Source of the DNA: an uncultured Paracoccaceae bacterium
GTDB lineage: Bacteria; Bacteroidota; Bacteroidia; Flavobacteriales; Flavobacteriaceae
Assembly: GCA_943788135.1 (NCBI GenBank)
Contig: CALSPC010000003.1
Coordinates: 496,001-560,000 of the forward strand
Reading direction: 5' to 3'
Length of the DNA: 64,000 nt
Part shown: in pieces, positions 27,804 through 37,153 of the stretch
Position numbering within the stretch: the first letter of the stretch is position 1
How the letters are laid out: each line of letters begins with the position of its first letter
Translations under genes and position numbers: made by a program
The notes under the pieces: generated by a model
Database searches by the model: none
Seen by the model: the letters and a program-made list of their open reading frames with translations, nothing else
Told to the model about the DNA's origin: nothing

Positions 27804-28637
27804 ATGATGCTTCTAAAACGCCTCTTAGATTTCTATATAAATAGCAGCTTGCATGTGGCGCTTGCGGTGCTTTCTTTTTGTGTTTTAACGACTTATGAAT
27901 TGGATTTGAATAGCTCAATAGTGTTGTTCAGTGCTGTTTTTTGCGCCGCAATCGTTGGCTATAATTTTGTAAAATATTTTGGATTAGCAAAATTTTATTA
28001 CCGCTCGCTTACTACCAAATTAAAATACATTCAGTTGGTTTCAGCTTTAAGTATCTTGGGCTTAGGGTATGCCTTTTTACAACTTCAAAGTGCGACTCAA
28101 ATGCTCTTATTTTTTTTAGGGTTAATTACTTTTTTTTATGCCATTCCAATGGGGCTAAAAACTCCAAAAAATTTAAGGTCTATAGGTGGCGTTAAAATTT
28201 ATATTATTGCATTTGTTTGGGCTATGACTACGGTTGCTTTGCCAATTTTAGAATCCCAATTATTACTTAATTTTGAGCATTGGATTTTAATAGTACAGCG
28301 CACTTTTATAATCATTGTTTTGATGCTACCCTTTGAAATTAGAGATCTAGATTTAGATCAAATTTACCTGTCAACTATACCACAAAAAATAGGGGTCAGA
28401 AACACCAAAATTATTGGATATGCCTTGTTGGGCGATGCGTTGTTATTAGAATTTTTTAAACATCAGTTTGATCAAAATCGGTTTTTAATAGTAGTTTTTT
28501 TAGTTGTAATATTGATTTTATTTTTAGCTAAAAGTACACCAAAACGAAGTCGGTATTACACGGCTTTTTGGGTAGAAGCTATTCCAATTCTGACGCTTGG
28601 TATTTTGTGGATTATGGTATTAATTCAAAAGGCCTGA
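27804..28637 (+). CDS. Polytopic membrane protein, UbiA-prenyltransferase-like
   Basis: A 277-residue protein with seven to nine hydrophobic helices. The layout and the cytoplasmic loop E-I-R-D-L-D-L-D (about 178-185) resemble the second aspartate-rich motif of UbiA-type prenyltransferases. The first motif (NDxxD-like) is replaced by Y-N-F-V-K-Y-F-G (about 53-60), so catalysis as a normal prenyltransferase is doubtful. The gene begins with two consecutive ATG codons (27804 and 27807) directly behind a promoter box. Its 3' end overlaps the convergent M3 peptidase gene by 18 nt. Confidence 0.65.
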   Translation: MMLLKRLLDFYINSSLHVALAVLSFCVLTTYELDLNSSIVLFSAVFCAAIVGYNFVKYFGLAKFYYRSLTTKLKYIQLVSALSILGLGYAFLQLQSATQMLLFFLGLITFFYAIPMGLKTPKNLRSIGGVKIYIIAFVWAMTTVALPILESQLLLNFEHWILIVQRTFIIIVLMLPFEIRDLDLDQIYLSTIPQKIGVRNTKIIGYALLGDALLLEFFKHQFDQNRFLIVVFLVVILILFLAKSTPKRSRYYTAFWVEAIPILTLGILWIMVLIQKA

Positions 28638-30650
28638 ACGTCTCAGTAGCGGTTCTACTTTTGGTTTTTGTCCTCTAAATTTAATATACAATTCTAAAGG
28701 GTCTAGAGTTCCACCTTTACTTAATATGTGAGTTTTAAAAGCCTCAGCAATTTCTGGATCAAAAAGATCATTTTCTTTAAAATATTCGAAAGCATCTGCA
28801 TCTAAAACTTCGGCCCATTTATAGCTATAATATCCTGATGAGTATCCGCCTTGAAAGATGTGAGCAAACGCTGTTGACATACAGTTTTCAGGAACATTAG
28901 GAAACAATTGAGTTGCTTTAAATGCTGCCGTTTCATGGTCTTTTACGTCTGCTATTTTAGTCGGATTTATGCCGTGCCAACTCATATCCAATAAGCCAAA
29001 ACTAAGCTGTCTTAACGTTTGCATGCCTTGTTGAAAAGTAGAAGCCGCTTTAATTTTTTCAATAAGTGCCATCGGAATGTTCTCTCCAGTTTCATAATGC
29101 TTCGCAAAGAGCGCCAACGCCTCTTTTTCATAACACCAATTTTCCAAAATTTGACTTGGTAATTCCACAAAATCCCAGGCTACACTCGTCCCTGATAAAC
29201 TCGGGTAAATAGTGTCAGCTAACATGCCGTGAAGCGCATGTCCGAACTCGTGAAAAAGAGTGGTAACTTCGTTAAATGTCAGTAAAGATGGTTTTGTTGA
29301 AGTTGGTTTTGTAAAGTTACATACAATAGAGACGTGTGGTCTTTCGTTGATGTCATTTTTAACAAACTGCGATTTGTAGGAGGTCATCCAAGCCCCATTG
29401 CGTTTGCCGGCTCTTGGAAAAAAATCGGCATAAAAAATTGCTACTAAATTTTGTTTTGAATCCTCAACTTTATACGTCAGAACGTCTTTGTGATACGTGT
29501 CTATATTGTCTAGTTGTGTAAATTGTAATCCAAATAGTTTTTGTGCAACTTTAAAAGCCCCATCAATAACATTTTCTAACTTGAAATAGGGTTTTAATTG
29601 TTCGTCATCAAAATTGAAAAGTTGTTGTTTTAGTTTTTCGCTGTAATACGCGCTATCCCATTTTTCCAAACGATCTATACCATCTAATTTTTTTGCAAAG
29701 TTTTCCAATACTTTAAACTCTTTTTGTGCTGCTGGTAATGCTTTTGATAAAAGGTCTTCCAAGAAATTTTGTACAGTTTCAGGTGTTTTAGCCATGCGTT
29801 CTTCTAATATAAAATGGGCATGCGTTTTATAGCCTAAAAGTTGAGCTCTTTCATAACGGAGTTGAGTGATTTTTAAAACGATTTCCTGATTATCTAAGGC
29901 GTCATTTTGGAACCCTTTTTTGCCAAATGCTAAAGCGAGTTCTTGCCGTAAGGCTCTGTTTTTGGCATACGTCATAAAAGGGATGTAGCTCGGGTAATCG
30001 AGTGTAATTAACCAGCCTTTTTTATCTTTTTCGTCAGCCAATTGTTTGGCAGCTTCGATAGCACCTTCTGGCAAGCCTTCCAAGTCTGAGAATTCAGTAA
30101 TCAGAAGTTCATAGCGGTTAGTTTCTGCTAAAATATTTTCGCCAAAAGTCAATTGGAGTTTACTGAGTGTTTTATCAATTGCGCGTAGTTTTTCCTTTTG
30201 ATCGCGGTTTAGATTAGCTCCATTTCTAGAAAACCCTTTATATTTTTTATCTAAAAGGGTACTTTGTTCATCGGATAATGCGAGCGATTTTTTAGTGTTA
30301 TAAACGGTTTTAACACGCTCAAAGAGAGCGGTATTTAATGCGACATCATTAGAAAATTCGGTAAGCAATGGTGAAACGTCTTGTGCTATGTTTTGAATCG
30401 TGGCGTTGGTTTCTGCAGCATTTAGATTAAAAAATATACTTGAAATCCGATCGAGTTGTTCACCCGTAAATTCTAGTGCTTCAATCGTGTTTTCAAAAGT
30501 AGGGACAGCCTTGTTTTTTGTAATATGATCAATTTCAGCTTTAGCACTTTTAATGGCTTTTTTGAAAGCAGGTAAAAAGGCGTCTATCTCAAGTTGCGAA
30601 AAAGGTGCAGTATTATAGGGCGTTTCAAAACGCGTATCAAGTATACTCAT
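28620..30650 (-). CDS. M3 family metallopeptidase (oligopeptidase / dipeptidyl carboxypeptidase type)
   Basis: A 676-residue zinc peptidase that degrades short peptides. The zinc site H-E-F-G-H-A-L-H-G is at about 465-473 with the third ligand glutamate in the following helix region (A-W-D-F-V-E-L-P-S-Q). No signal peptide is seen, which fits a cytoplasmic oligopeptidase. The C-terminus G-G-T-L-D-P-L-E-L-Y-x-K-F-R-G is typical of the M3A subfamily. It is third in the purK-purE-M3 operon, 21 nt after purE, and converges on the UbiA-like gene. Confidence 0.93.
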   Translation of the reverse strand: MSILDTRFETPYNTAPFSQLEIDAFLPAFKKAIKSAKAEIDHITKNKAVPTFENTIEALEFTGEQLDRISSIFFNLNAAETNATIQNIAQDVSPLLTEFSNDVALNTALFERVKTVYNTKKSLALSDEQSTLLDKKYKGFSRNGANLNRDQKEKLRAIDKTLSKLQLTFGENILAETNRYELLITEFSDLEGLPEGAIEAAKQLADEKDKKGWLITLDYPSYIPFMTYAKNRALRQELALAFGKKGFQNDALDNQEIVLKITQLRYERAQLLGYKTHAHFILEERMAKTPETVQNFLEDLLSKALPAAQKEFKVLENFAKKLDGIDRLEKWDSAYYSEKLKQQLFNFDDEQLKPYFKLENVIDGAFKVAQKLFGLQFTQLDNIDTYHKDVLTYKVEDSKQNLVAIFYADFFPRAGKRNGAWMTSYKSQFVKNDINERPHVSIVCNFTKPTSTKPSLLTFNEVTTLFHEFGHALHGMLADTIYPSLSGTSVAWDFVELPSQILENWCYEKEALALFAKHYETGENIPMALIEKIKAASTFQQGMQTLRQLSFGLLDMSWHGINPTKIADVKDHETAAFKATQLFPNVPENCMSTAFAHIFQGGYSSGYYSYKWAEVLDADAFEYFKENDLFDPEIAEAFKTHILSKGGTLDPLELYIKFRGQKPKVEPLLRRSGLLN

Positions 30651-30671
30651 AACGATTTTTTAAGGGTAAAT

Positions 30672-31157
30672 TTAGGATTTGATATTTTTGGAAGCGTCTA
30701 GAACTTTTGCTTTTAACCCTTCTTTATAAACTAAAACTTTATCTAAAACACAAGTGTCAGAGGCTCCAATAATTTGTGCGGCTAAGATTCCCGCATTTTT
30801 AGCACCGTTAAGCGCTACTGTCGCTACAGGAACGCCGCCAGGCATTTGTAAAATGGACAATATAGAATCCCATCCATCAATTGAATTGCTAGACTTTACA
30901 GGTACGCCAATTACTGGTAAAGGACTTAGTGAAGCAATCATTCCAGGTAAATGTGCGGCACCGCCTGCGCCGGCAATAATTACTTTTAAGCCACGTTTGT
31001 GTGCATTTGCCCCATAATCAAATAGTTTTTCTGGAGTGCGATGTGCAGACACAATATCCACTTCGACTTGGATATCAAATCCTTCTAAAATTGTAATTGC
31101 TTCTTTCATGACAGGCATATCGCTGTCGCTTCCCATAATAATTCCTACTTGTGCCAT
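30672..31157 (-). CDS. purE: 5-(carboxyamino)imidazole ribonucleotide mutase
   Basis: Converts N5-CAIR to CAIR in purine synthesis, acting on the product of PurK. The 161-residue protein has the class I signature G-S-D-S-D (9-13), the active-site S-A-H-R-T-P segment (about 38-43), and the A-G-A-G-G-A-A-H-L-P-G substrate loop. It lies one base after the purK stop. Confidence 0.96.
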   Translation of the reverse strand: MAQVGIIMGSDSDMPVMKEAITILEGFDIQVEVDIVSAHRTPEKLFDYGANAHKRGLKVIIAGAGGAAHLPGMIASLSPLPVIGVPVKSSNSIDGWDSILSILQMPGGVPVATVALNGAKNAGILAAQIIGASDTCVLDKVLVYKEGLKAKVLDASKNIKS

Positions 31158-31158
31158 A

Positions 31159-32313
31159 TTATTTACTTATTACTTTGATTGACTGTTTTACTTTTTGAGC
31201 AATCGTTCTTGCATTTTCGATATTAGAATGAACAATTGTAACATGTCCCATTTTTCGAAATGGACGTGTATGTTTTTTACCATAGATATGCGGGGTAACT
31301 CCATCCATTTCCATGATTTTTTCTATATTTTGATAGACAACTTCTCCAGTATGACCTTCTGCACCAACCAGATTAACCATCACGCCACTTAATTTATTTT
31401 CTGTGCTTCCCATTGGTAGGCCTAAAATTGCGCGAATGTGTTGTTCAAATTGGGAGGTATAGCTTGCTTCAATAGTTTGATGTCCTGAATTGTGTGGTCT
31501 TGGCGCCACTTCATTGATCATAATGTCATCGTCTTGTGTCAAAAACAACTCAACGGCCAACAGCCCAACATGAGCAAATGCCTCGGAAGTTTTTAGGGCG
31601 ATTTGTTTCGCTTTTTCTGCAATTTCTTTAGAAATTCGAGCAGGACATAAAACATATTCAACTTGGTTCGCTTCGGGATGGAATTCCATTTCTACAACAG
31701 GATAAACCTTCACCTCTCCTTTTTCGTTTCTTGTAACACTAACGGCCAATTCACTTTTAAAAGGGATTAAGTCTTCTGCAATACATTCCACATTTGGGAG
31801 GGCTTCTAAATCGTCTAAAGAACGCACAATTTTCACGCCAGTGCCATCATAGCCAAATTGCGCACACTTCCATACAAATGGAAACGTTATGCTGTTGTGC
31901 TCTACTGCGGTACGAATTTCATTTGTGAAAGCAAAACGTTTAAAGGGTGCAGTTGGTAAATTATGAGCATTATAAAACAACTTTTGGGTTGCTTTGTTTT
32001 GAATTGTTTCTAAAGTTTTTGAAGACGGGTATACTGTAATTCCTTCTTTTTCAAGTGCTTTTAAGGCTTCAATATTAACATTTTCAATCTCTATTGTTAG
32101 GGTGTTTACATTTTTTCCAAAATTATAAACTGTGTCATAATCCATCAAGTCTCCCTGAACAAATTCATTACAGGCCAGTTTACTTGGGGCGTCTTCACTA
32201 GGATCTAAAACACAAGTGTAGATGTCGAATTTTCGGGTTGAGTACAGTAGCATTTTTCCGAGCTGACCGCCGCCTAAAATACCAAGTTTGAAGTGGGATG
32301 AAAAATACTCCAT
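31159..32313 (-). CDS. purK: 5-(carboxyamino)imidazole ribonucleotide synthase
   Basis: ATP-grasp enzyme that carboxylates AIR with bicarbonate to N5-CAIR. The 384-residue protein starts with L-G-I-L-G-G-G-Q-L-G-K-M-L (11-23), shows the ATP-grasp core (A-E-D-L-I-P-F-K-S-E-L-A-V, then M-I-N-E-V-A-P-R-P-H-N-S-G-H) and ends normally. First gene of the purK-purE-M3 operon, divergent from adk. Confidence 0.96.
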   Translation of the reverse strand: MEYFSSHFKLGILGGGQLGKMLLYSTRKFDIYTCVLDPSEDAPSKLACNEFVQGDLMDYDTVYNFGKNVNTLTIEIENVNIEALKALEKEGITVYPSSKTLETIQNKATQKLFYNAHNLPTAPFKRFAFTNEIRTAVEHNSITFPFVWKCAQFGYDGTGVKIVRSLDDLEALPNVECIAEDLIPFKSELAVSVTRNEKGEVKVYPVVEMEFHPEANQVEYVLCPARISKEIAEKAKQIALKTSEAFAHVGLLAVELFLTQDDDIMINEVAPRPHNSGHQTIEASYTSQFEQHIRAILGLPMGSTENKLSGVMVNLVGAEGHTGEVVYQNIEKIMEMDGVTPHIYGKKHTRPFRKMGHVTIVHSNIENARTIAQKVKQSIKVISK

Positions 32314-32349
32314 TATAAGATTTTCTTGATCGATTTTATAAATACACTA

Positions 32350-32357
32350 CAAAAATA
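32350..32357 (-). promoter_or_regulatory. -7 promoter box of the purK-purE operon
   Basis: TATTTTTG on the minus strand, 36 nt before the purK ATG. No clear TTG at -33. No purine riboswitch structure was recognised in the short leader. Confidence 0.45.
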
Positions 32358-32422
32358 CACTTAAAAATGAAATTGGACACTAAAATCGGCTATCAAAAGG
32401 AACCAAAACCTTTACAATTGAC

Positions 32423-32430
32423 TATCTTTG
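32423..32430 (+). promoter_or_regulatory. -7 promoter box of adk
   Basis: TATCTTTG on the plus strand, 65 nt before the adk ATG. No TTG at -33 distance. The two boxes in this 182-nt divergent region (32314-32495) do not overlap. Confidence 0.45.
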
Positions 32431-32495
32431 CTCCTTGATTTTAGTTAATTACTAAGACCTTTAAAAAAGTCAATAATTTAAAGTTTAAATTAGAA

Positions 32496-33068
32496 ATGAA
32501 AAATTTAGTATTATTTGGCCCTCCAGGTGCAGGCAAAGGCACTCAGGCGGCTTTTCTAAAAGACACTTATGATTTAATTCATATTTCTACAGGAGATGTG
32601 TTTCGGTTTAATATTAAAAACGAAACAGATTTAGGAAAACTAGCCAAATCTTTTATGGACAAAGGTGAGTTGGTTCCAGATCAAGTCACTATCGATATGC
32701 TTAGTGCTGAAGTGGCTAAAAATTCAGATTCAAACGGGTTTATATTTGATGGATTTCCAAGAAATGTTTTACAAGCCGAGGCTTTAGATGTACTTTTAAA
32801 ATCACATCATACAGAAATAAGTGCTATGATAGCTTTGGAAGTTGATGATGAAATTTTAGTTGAACGCCTTCTCAAACGTGGTGAAACTAGCGGCCGTCCT
32901 GATGATGCTAATGAAACGGTGGTTCGAAACAGAATAAAAATATATTATGCTGAAACAGCAATTCTGAAATCATATTATATGGCTAAGGATAAATATTTTG
33001 GTGTGAACGGTGTAGGGTCTGTAGAAGACATCACTGTTCGGTTAAATACAGTAATAAACACACTGTAA
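32496..33068 (+). CDS. adk: Adenylate kinase
   Basis: Interconverts ATP + AMP and 2 ADP. The 190-residue short form has the P-loop G-P-P-G-A-G-K-G-T (8-16), the AMP site with D-G-F-P-R-N (about 87-92) and the R-G-E-T-S-G-R-x-D-D short LID. It lacks the zinc-binding long LID, as usual in this phylum. Followed by obgE after 15 nt. Confidence 0.96.
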   Translation: MKNLVLFGPPGAGKGTQAAFLKDTYDLIHISTGDVFRFNIKNETDLGKLAKSFMDKGELVPDQVTIDMLSAEVAKNSDSNGFIFDGFPRNVLQAEALDVLLKSHHTEISAMIALEVDDEILVERLLKRGETSGRPDDANETVVRNRIKIYYAETAILKSYYMAKDKYFGVNGVGSVEDITVRLNTVINTL

Positions 33069-33083
33069 AATAAATCACATTTC

Positions 33084-34082
33084 ATGACAGAAGGTAATTT
33101 TGTAGATTATGTAAAAATGTTTGCTTGCTCAGGAAATGGAGGAAAAGGATCTGTACATCTTCATCGCGAGAAATTCATCACTAAGGGAGGTCCTGATGGT
33201 GGTGATGGTGGACGTGGCGGTCATGTTATTGTGCGCGGTAATGAACATCTTTGGACGTTACACCACTTGAAATTTAAGCGTCACTTTAGAGCCGGTCATG
33301 GGGGATCTGGAAGTAAAAGTCGTAGTTCTGGAGCTGATGGAGAAGACGTCTATATTGAGGTGCCATTAGGGACAGTAATTCGGGATACAGATACTAACGA
33401 AATTCTCTTTGAAATTACAGAGAATCAAGAAGAGATTATACTTTGCGAAGGCGGAAAAGGCGGTTTGGGCAATTGGCATTTTAGATCGTCAACAAACCAA
33501 ACACCACGGTATGCTCAGCCTGGACTTCCAATGGTTGAGAAATATGTCACTATTGAGCTAAAAATTTTAGCAGATGTTGGTTTAGTAGGATTTCCAAATG
33601 CTGGAAAATCAACATTATTATCAGTAATTACGTCGGCAAAGCCAAAAATTGCCGATTATGAATTCACAACCTTAAAACCAAATTTAGGTATTGTAGAGTA
33701 CAGAGATTTTCAGTCGTTTGTAATGGCGGATATCCCTGGGATTATTGAGGGTGCCGCAGAAGGAAAAGGGCTGGGGCATTATTTTTTACGTCATATTGAA
33801 CGGAACTCTATTTTATTGTTTTTGATTCCAGCAGATGCCGATAATATCAGAAAACAATACGACATTTTATTAGACGAGTTAAGACGGTATAATCCGGAGA
33901 TGCTCGACAAAGATCGTCTAATCGCCATCTCTAAAAGTGATATGCTAGACGAGGAGCTAAAAGCGGAGTTAAAACAAGAGTTGGATGGTGAATTACCCAT
34001 CGATTATTTGTTTATTTCATCTGTTGCACAAACAGGTATTGTGCAGCTTAAAGATCATTTGTGGACGATGTTGAACCGCTAA
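33084..34082 (+). CDS. obgE: GTPase Obg
   Basis: Ribosome-associated GTPase acting in 50S maturation. The 332-residue protein has the glycine-rich Obg fold (1-157; G-G-x-G-G-x-G-G-H pattern) and a G domain starting near 158 with [13 protein letters not shown] and S-K-S-D in place of N-K-x-D. The C-terminal OCT domain of many Obg proteins is absent, the usual form in Bacteroidota. It sits between adk (15 nt) and a secreted TPR protein (12 nt). Confidence 0.96.
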   Translation: MTEGNFVDYVKMFACSGNGGKGSVHLHREKFITKGGPDGGDGGRGGHVIVRGNEHLWTLHHLKFKRHFRAGHGGSGSKSRSSGADGEDVYIEVPLGTVIRDTDTNEILFEITENQEEIILCEGGKGGLGNWHFRSSTNQTPRYAQPGLPMVEKYVTIELKILADVGLVGFPNAGKSTLLSVITSAKPKIADYEFTTLKPNLGIVEYRDFQSFVMADIPGIIEGAAEGKGLGHYFLRHIERNSILLFLIPADADNIRKQYDILLDELRRYNPEMLDKDRLIAISKSDMLDEELKAELKQELDGELPIDYLFISSVAQTGIVQLKDHLWTMLNR

Positions 34083-34094
34083 AAAACAGTAAGA

Positions 34095-35009
34095 ATGAAA
34101 AATTTCGTTCTGATTTTATTGTGCCCATTCTTCTTAACAGGCCAAAACTATACTCAAGAAATTGAGAGCTTATTTGCCTCTAAAAACTATGATCAAGCGG
34201 TTATAACATTAGAACGGTATTTAATCGAATCACCAAAAGACATCGCATTAATTGAATTGTTGGGGGATGCTTATGGATATCAAAGTCAATGGAGTAAAGC
34301 AGTGACCATTTATAAATCTCTTCTGGATATAGATTCAAAGCGTGTTACATACCACTACAAATATGCGGGTGTCTTAGGAAAGCTTGCCAAAACCGAACGT
34401 AAGCTAAGTTCGATCGGTCAAATTTCTAAGGTCAAAGCCTCTTTTATTACAGCTGCAGAGTTAGATCCAACACACATCAATGTGCGATGGGCATTAGTAG
34501 AGTTATTCACCCAACTGCCCAGCTTTTTAGGGGGGAGTTATAAAAAAGCACTAATTTATGCGGATCAGTTAGAGCAACTTTCTAAGCCAAATGGGTTTTT
34601 GGCGAAAGCATATATTTTTGAAAGCTCAAGCCAAGACGATTTAGCAAAAACATATTCCAAAAAAGGACTTGAATCGCTTAAAGAATTGGAGTGTTTTCAA
34701 TCGAAATTGCCACACTCAAATCACTCGAGTATGCATGTCAATTCATTACATTTTCTAATCGCAAAGGCTTGTGTCTCACAGAACGCTCAACTTGCTTTAG
34801 GGCAGCAATACATACAAAACTATATAGAGCTTATTTCTTCAAAAGACAGTAAGCCTTTAGAGGAGGCTTATTTGATTCAATCTCAGCTTTTTAAGCTTCA
34901 GAATAATATTCCAAAAGCATTGTCAACACTCGAGCAAGCCCTACTTTTGAAACCCGATTTTACAGCGGCATTGGAAGAACGCCAATTAATTTTATTGTTA
35001 AAGCCTTAA
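34095..35009 (+). CDS. Exported TPR-repeat protein
   Basis: A 304-residue protein. Residues 1-16 form a short signal peptide (M-K-N-F-V-L-I-L-L-C-P-F-F-L-T-G). Several TPR-like units follow: A-x-x-x-L-E-R-Y-L-I (about 38-47), A-V-T-I-Y-K-S-L-L-D-I (about 75-85) and a C-terminal A-L-S-T-L-E-Q-A-L-L-L-K-P unit. A middle segment has two cysteines around residues 200-222. Probably a periplasmic scaffold; no specific function is recognised. 12 nt after obgE, so possibly co-transcribed. Confidence 0.8.
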   Translation: MKNFVLILLCPFFLTGQNYTQEIESLFASKNYDQAVITLERYLIESPKDIALIELLGDAYGYQSQWSKAVTIYKSLLDIDSKRVTYHYKYAGVLGKLAKTERKLSSIGQISKVKASFITAAELDPTHINVRWALVELFTQLPSFLGGSYKKALIYADQLEQLSKPNGFLAKAYIFESSSQDDLAKTYSKKGLESLKELECFQSKLPHSNHSSMHVNSLHFLIAKACVSQNAQLALGQQYIQNYIELISSKDSKPLEEAYLIQSQLFKLQNNIPKALSTLEQALLLKPDFTAALEERQLILLLKP

Positions 35010-35056
35010 AGAAATCTAAGCTCATTCCGTATATTTACTTCTCATAAACTTTCAAT

Positions 35057-36409
35057 ATGAATGTACATTTTATTGCTATAGGTGGTGCTGCGATGCACAA
35101 TTTAGCATTAGCGCTTCACAACAATGGGCTACACGTCACAGGGAGTGATGATACTATTTTTGAGCCCTCTAAATCGCGATTAAATGCTGCGGGACTTTTG
35201 CCAACTCAATTTGGGTGGTACCCAGAAAAAATCACCTCAAATCTGGATGCAGTGGTTCTTGGAATGCATGCTAAACAGGACAATCCGGAGCTTTTAAAAG
35301 CTCAAGAATTGGGACTAAAGATATATTCATATCCGGAGTTTTTATATGAGCAATCCAAGCATAAAACTCGTGTAGTGATAGGGGGTAGTCATGGGAAAAC
35401 AACCATTACGGCTATGATATTACACGTTTTAAATTATCATGATATTGATGTTGATTATATGGTTGGAGCGCAGCTGGAAGGCTTTGATGTGATGGTAAAG
35501 CTTACAGATGATGCAGATTTTATAGTGCTTGAGGGTGACGAATATTTAAGTTCACCAATTGATCGTCGCCCAAAATTTCATTTATACCAACCAAATATTG
35601 CCTTGTTGAGTGGCATTGCTTGGGATCATATCAATGTATTTCCAACGTTCGAAAATTATATAGAGCAATTCAAAATTTTTGTAGATAGCATTACAGTTGG
35701 GGGGAGTATTTCTTATAACACTGAAGATATAAATGTAAAAACTATCGTTGAGCAAAGTGAGAACCAAATCCGCAAATTCCCTTACCAAACTCCCGAACAT
35801 AAAATTGAGGCAGGTTTAACGTATTTGGATACTGAAGAAGGACCACTTCCATTAGAAGTTTTTGGCGCCCATAATTTAAATAACTTAGCAGGTTCTAAAT
35901 GGATATGTCAGCAAATGGGTGTTGATCAGGATGATTTTTATGAAGCAATTTCAAGTTTTTCTGGAGCAAGTAAGCGTCTAGAAAAAGTTGCAGAAAATAC
36001 AAATTGTGTAGTTTATAAAGATTTTGCTCATTCCCCAAGTAAGGTGAAAGCAACGACCCAAGCCGTAAAGTCACAATATCCAAAACGTGAACTTGTGGCG
36101 TGTTTAGAACTTCACACTTATAGTAGTTTAAATGCCGAATTTTTGGAGCATTATAAAAACACATTAGACGCCGCAGATACTGCAGTTGTATTTTATTCAC
36201 CAGACGCTATTGAAATCAAACAATTAGAAGCGGTTAGCAAAACTCAAATAGCAACTGCTTTTGAGCGTGAAGATTTGATTATTTTTACAGATCCAACGCT
36301 TTTTGAAGCATATTTAATGGCTCTGAAATATGATCATAAAACAGTGCTATTAATGAGCTCTGGAAGTTATGGCGGTTTGGATTTTGAAGTGCTTAAAAAT
36401 AAAGTATAG
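35057..36409 (+). CDS. mpl: UDP-N-acetylmuramate:L-alanyl-gamma-D-glutamyl-meso-diaminopimelate ligase family
   Basis: A Mur-ligase family enzyme that reattaches murein tripeptide to UDP-MurNAc during cell-wall recycling. The 450-residue protein has the N-terminal Rossmann motif I-A-I-G-G-A-A-M-H-N-L-A (6-17), the ATP P-loop G-G-S-H-G-K-T-T (about 111-118), the central E-G-D-E-Y-L-S-S segment and the C-terminal K-D-F-A-H-S-P-S-K-V motif that distinguishes Mpl from MurC. All parts are complete. Confidence 0.9.
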   Translation: MNVHFIAIGGAAMHNLALALHNNGLHVTGSDDTIFEPSKSRLNAAGLLPTQFGWYPEKITSNLDAVVLGMHAKQDNPELLKAQELGLKIYSYPEFLYEQSKHKTRVVIGGSHGKTTITAMILHVLNYHDIDVDYMVGAQLEGFDVMVKLTDDADFIVLEGDEYLSSPIDRRPKFHLYQPNIALLSGIAWDHINVFPTFENYIEQFKIFVDSITVGGSISYNTEDINVKTIVEQSENQIRKFPYQTPEHKIEAGLTYLDTEEGPLPLEVFGAHNLNNLAGSKWICQQMGVDQDDFYEAISSFSGASKRLEKVAENTNCVVYKDFAHSPSKVKATTQAVKSQYPKRELVACLELHTYSSLNAEFLEHYKNTLDAADTAVVFYSPDAIEIKQLEAVSKTQIATAFEREDLIIFTDPTLFEAYLMALKYDHKTVLLMSSGSYGGLDFEVLKNKV

Positions 36410-36460
36410 AAGTCCATTTGATGGTTTGAAATTGTATTAGTAACACATAAATTTATAAAA

Positions 36461-37153
36461 ATGGTCCCCAAATCATTCTCTATAAAAAATTGGTCTGAAG
36501 ATGACCAGCCTCGTGAAAAACTTAGAGACAAGGGCTCTCGATTTTTAAGTGATGCCGAATTAATTGCGATCCTAATTGGCTCTGGAACAGTCCAAGAAAG
36601 TGCCGTAGATTTATCGAAACGCATTTTGTCGAGTGTGCAGCATGACTTACAAGGGTTGGGGCAGTTAACGATTGCCCAATTAATGATGTTTAAAGGTATT
36701 GGCGAAGCCAAAGCGGTCAAAATTAGAGCAGCCATGGAACTGAGTCGACGACGACGAGAAGCACCCTTAAAACGCTTAAATAAAATCAATTCTAGTCTTT
36801 CGGTTTTTGAGCTTATGCATCCCCTTTTAGGGCATCTTGCTTACGAGGAGTTTTGGGTTTTATACCTCAATAACTCAAATAAAATTTTAGCAAAAACACA
36901 ATTGAGCAAAGGCGGCATTACCAGTACTATAGTCGATGTTCGTATTGTGCTAAAAGAAGCCTTGGAGCACTCTGCAACTGCAATTGTTTTGGTGCATAAC
37001 CATCCTTCTGGGGGACTAAATCCCAGCGAGTCAGATAAAAAATTAACACAAAAATTTAAATTAGCTGCGAAAAGTTTAGACATTAAAGTCTTAGACCATA
37101 TAATTGTCACAGAAAAGACCTATTTTAGTTTTTCTGATGAAAGCTTATTATAA
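36461..37153 (+). CDS. radC: RadC family JAB1/MPN-type protein
   Basis: A 230-residue protein with an N-terminal helix-hairpin-helix part (L-S-D-A-E-L-I-A-I-L-I-G-S-G, then F-K-G-I-G-E-A-K-A) and a C-terminal JAB/MPN domain with the full metal motif H-N-H-P-S-G-G-L-N-P-S-E-S-D. Despite the historical name its role in DNA repair is not proven; metal-dependent hydrolase chemistry is expected from the motif. The last base of its stop is the first base of the next gene's start. Confidence 0.93.
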   Translation: MVPKSFSIKNWSEDDQPREKLRDKGSRFLSDAELIAILIGSGTVQESAVDLSKRILSSVQHDLQGLGQLTIAQLMMFKGIGEAKAVKIRAAMELSRRRREAPLKRLNKINSSLSVFELMHPLLGHLAYEEFWVLYLNNSNKILAKTQLSKGGITSTIVDVRIVLKEALEHSATAIVLVHNHPSGGLNPSESDKKLTQKFKLAAKSLDIKVLDHIIVTEKTYFSFSDESLL

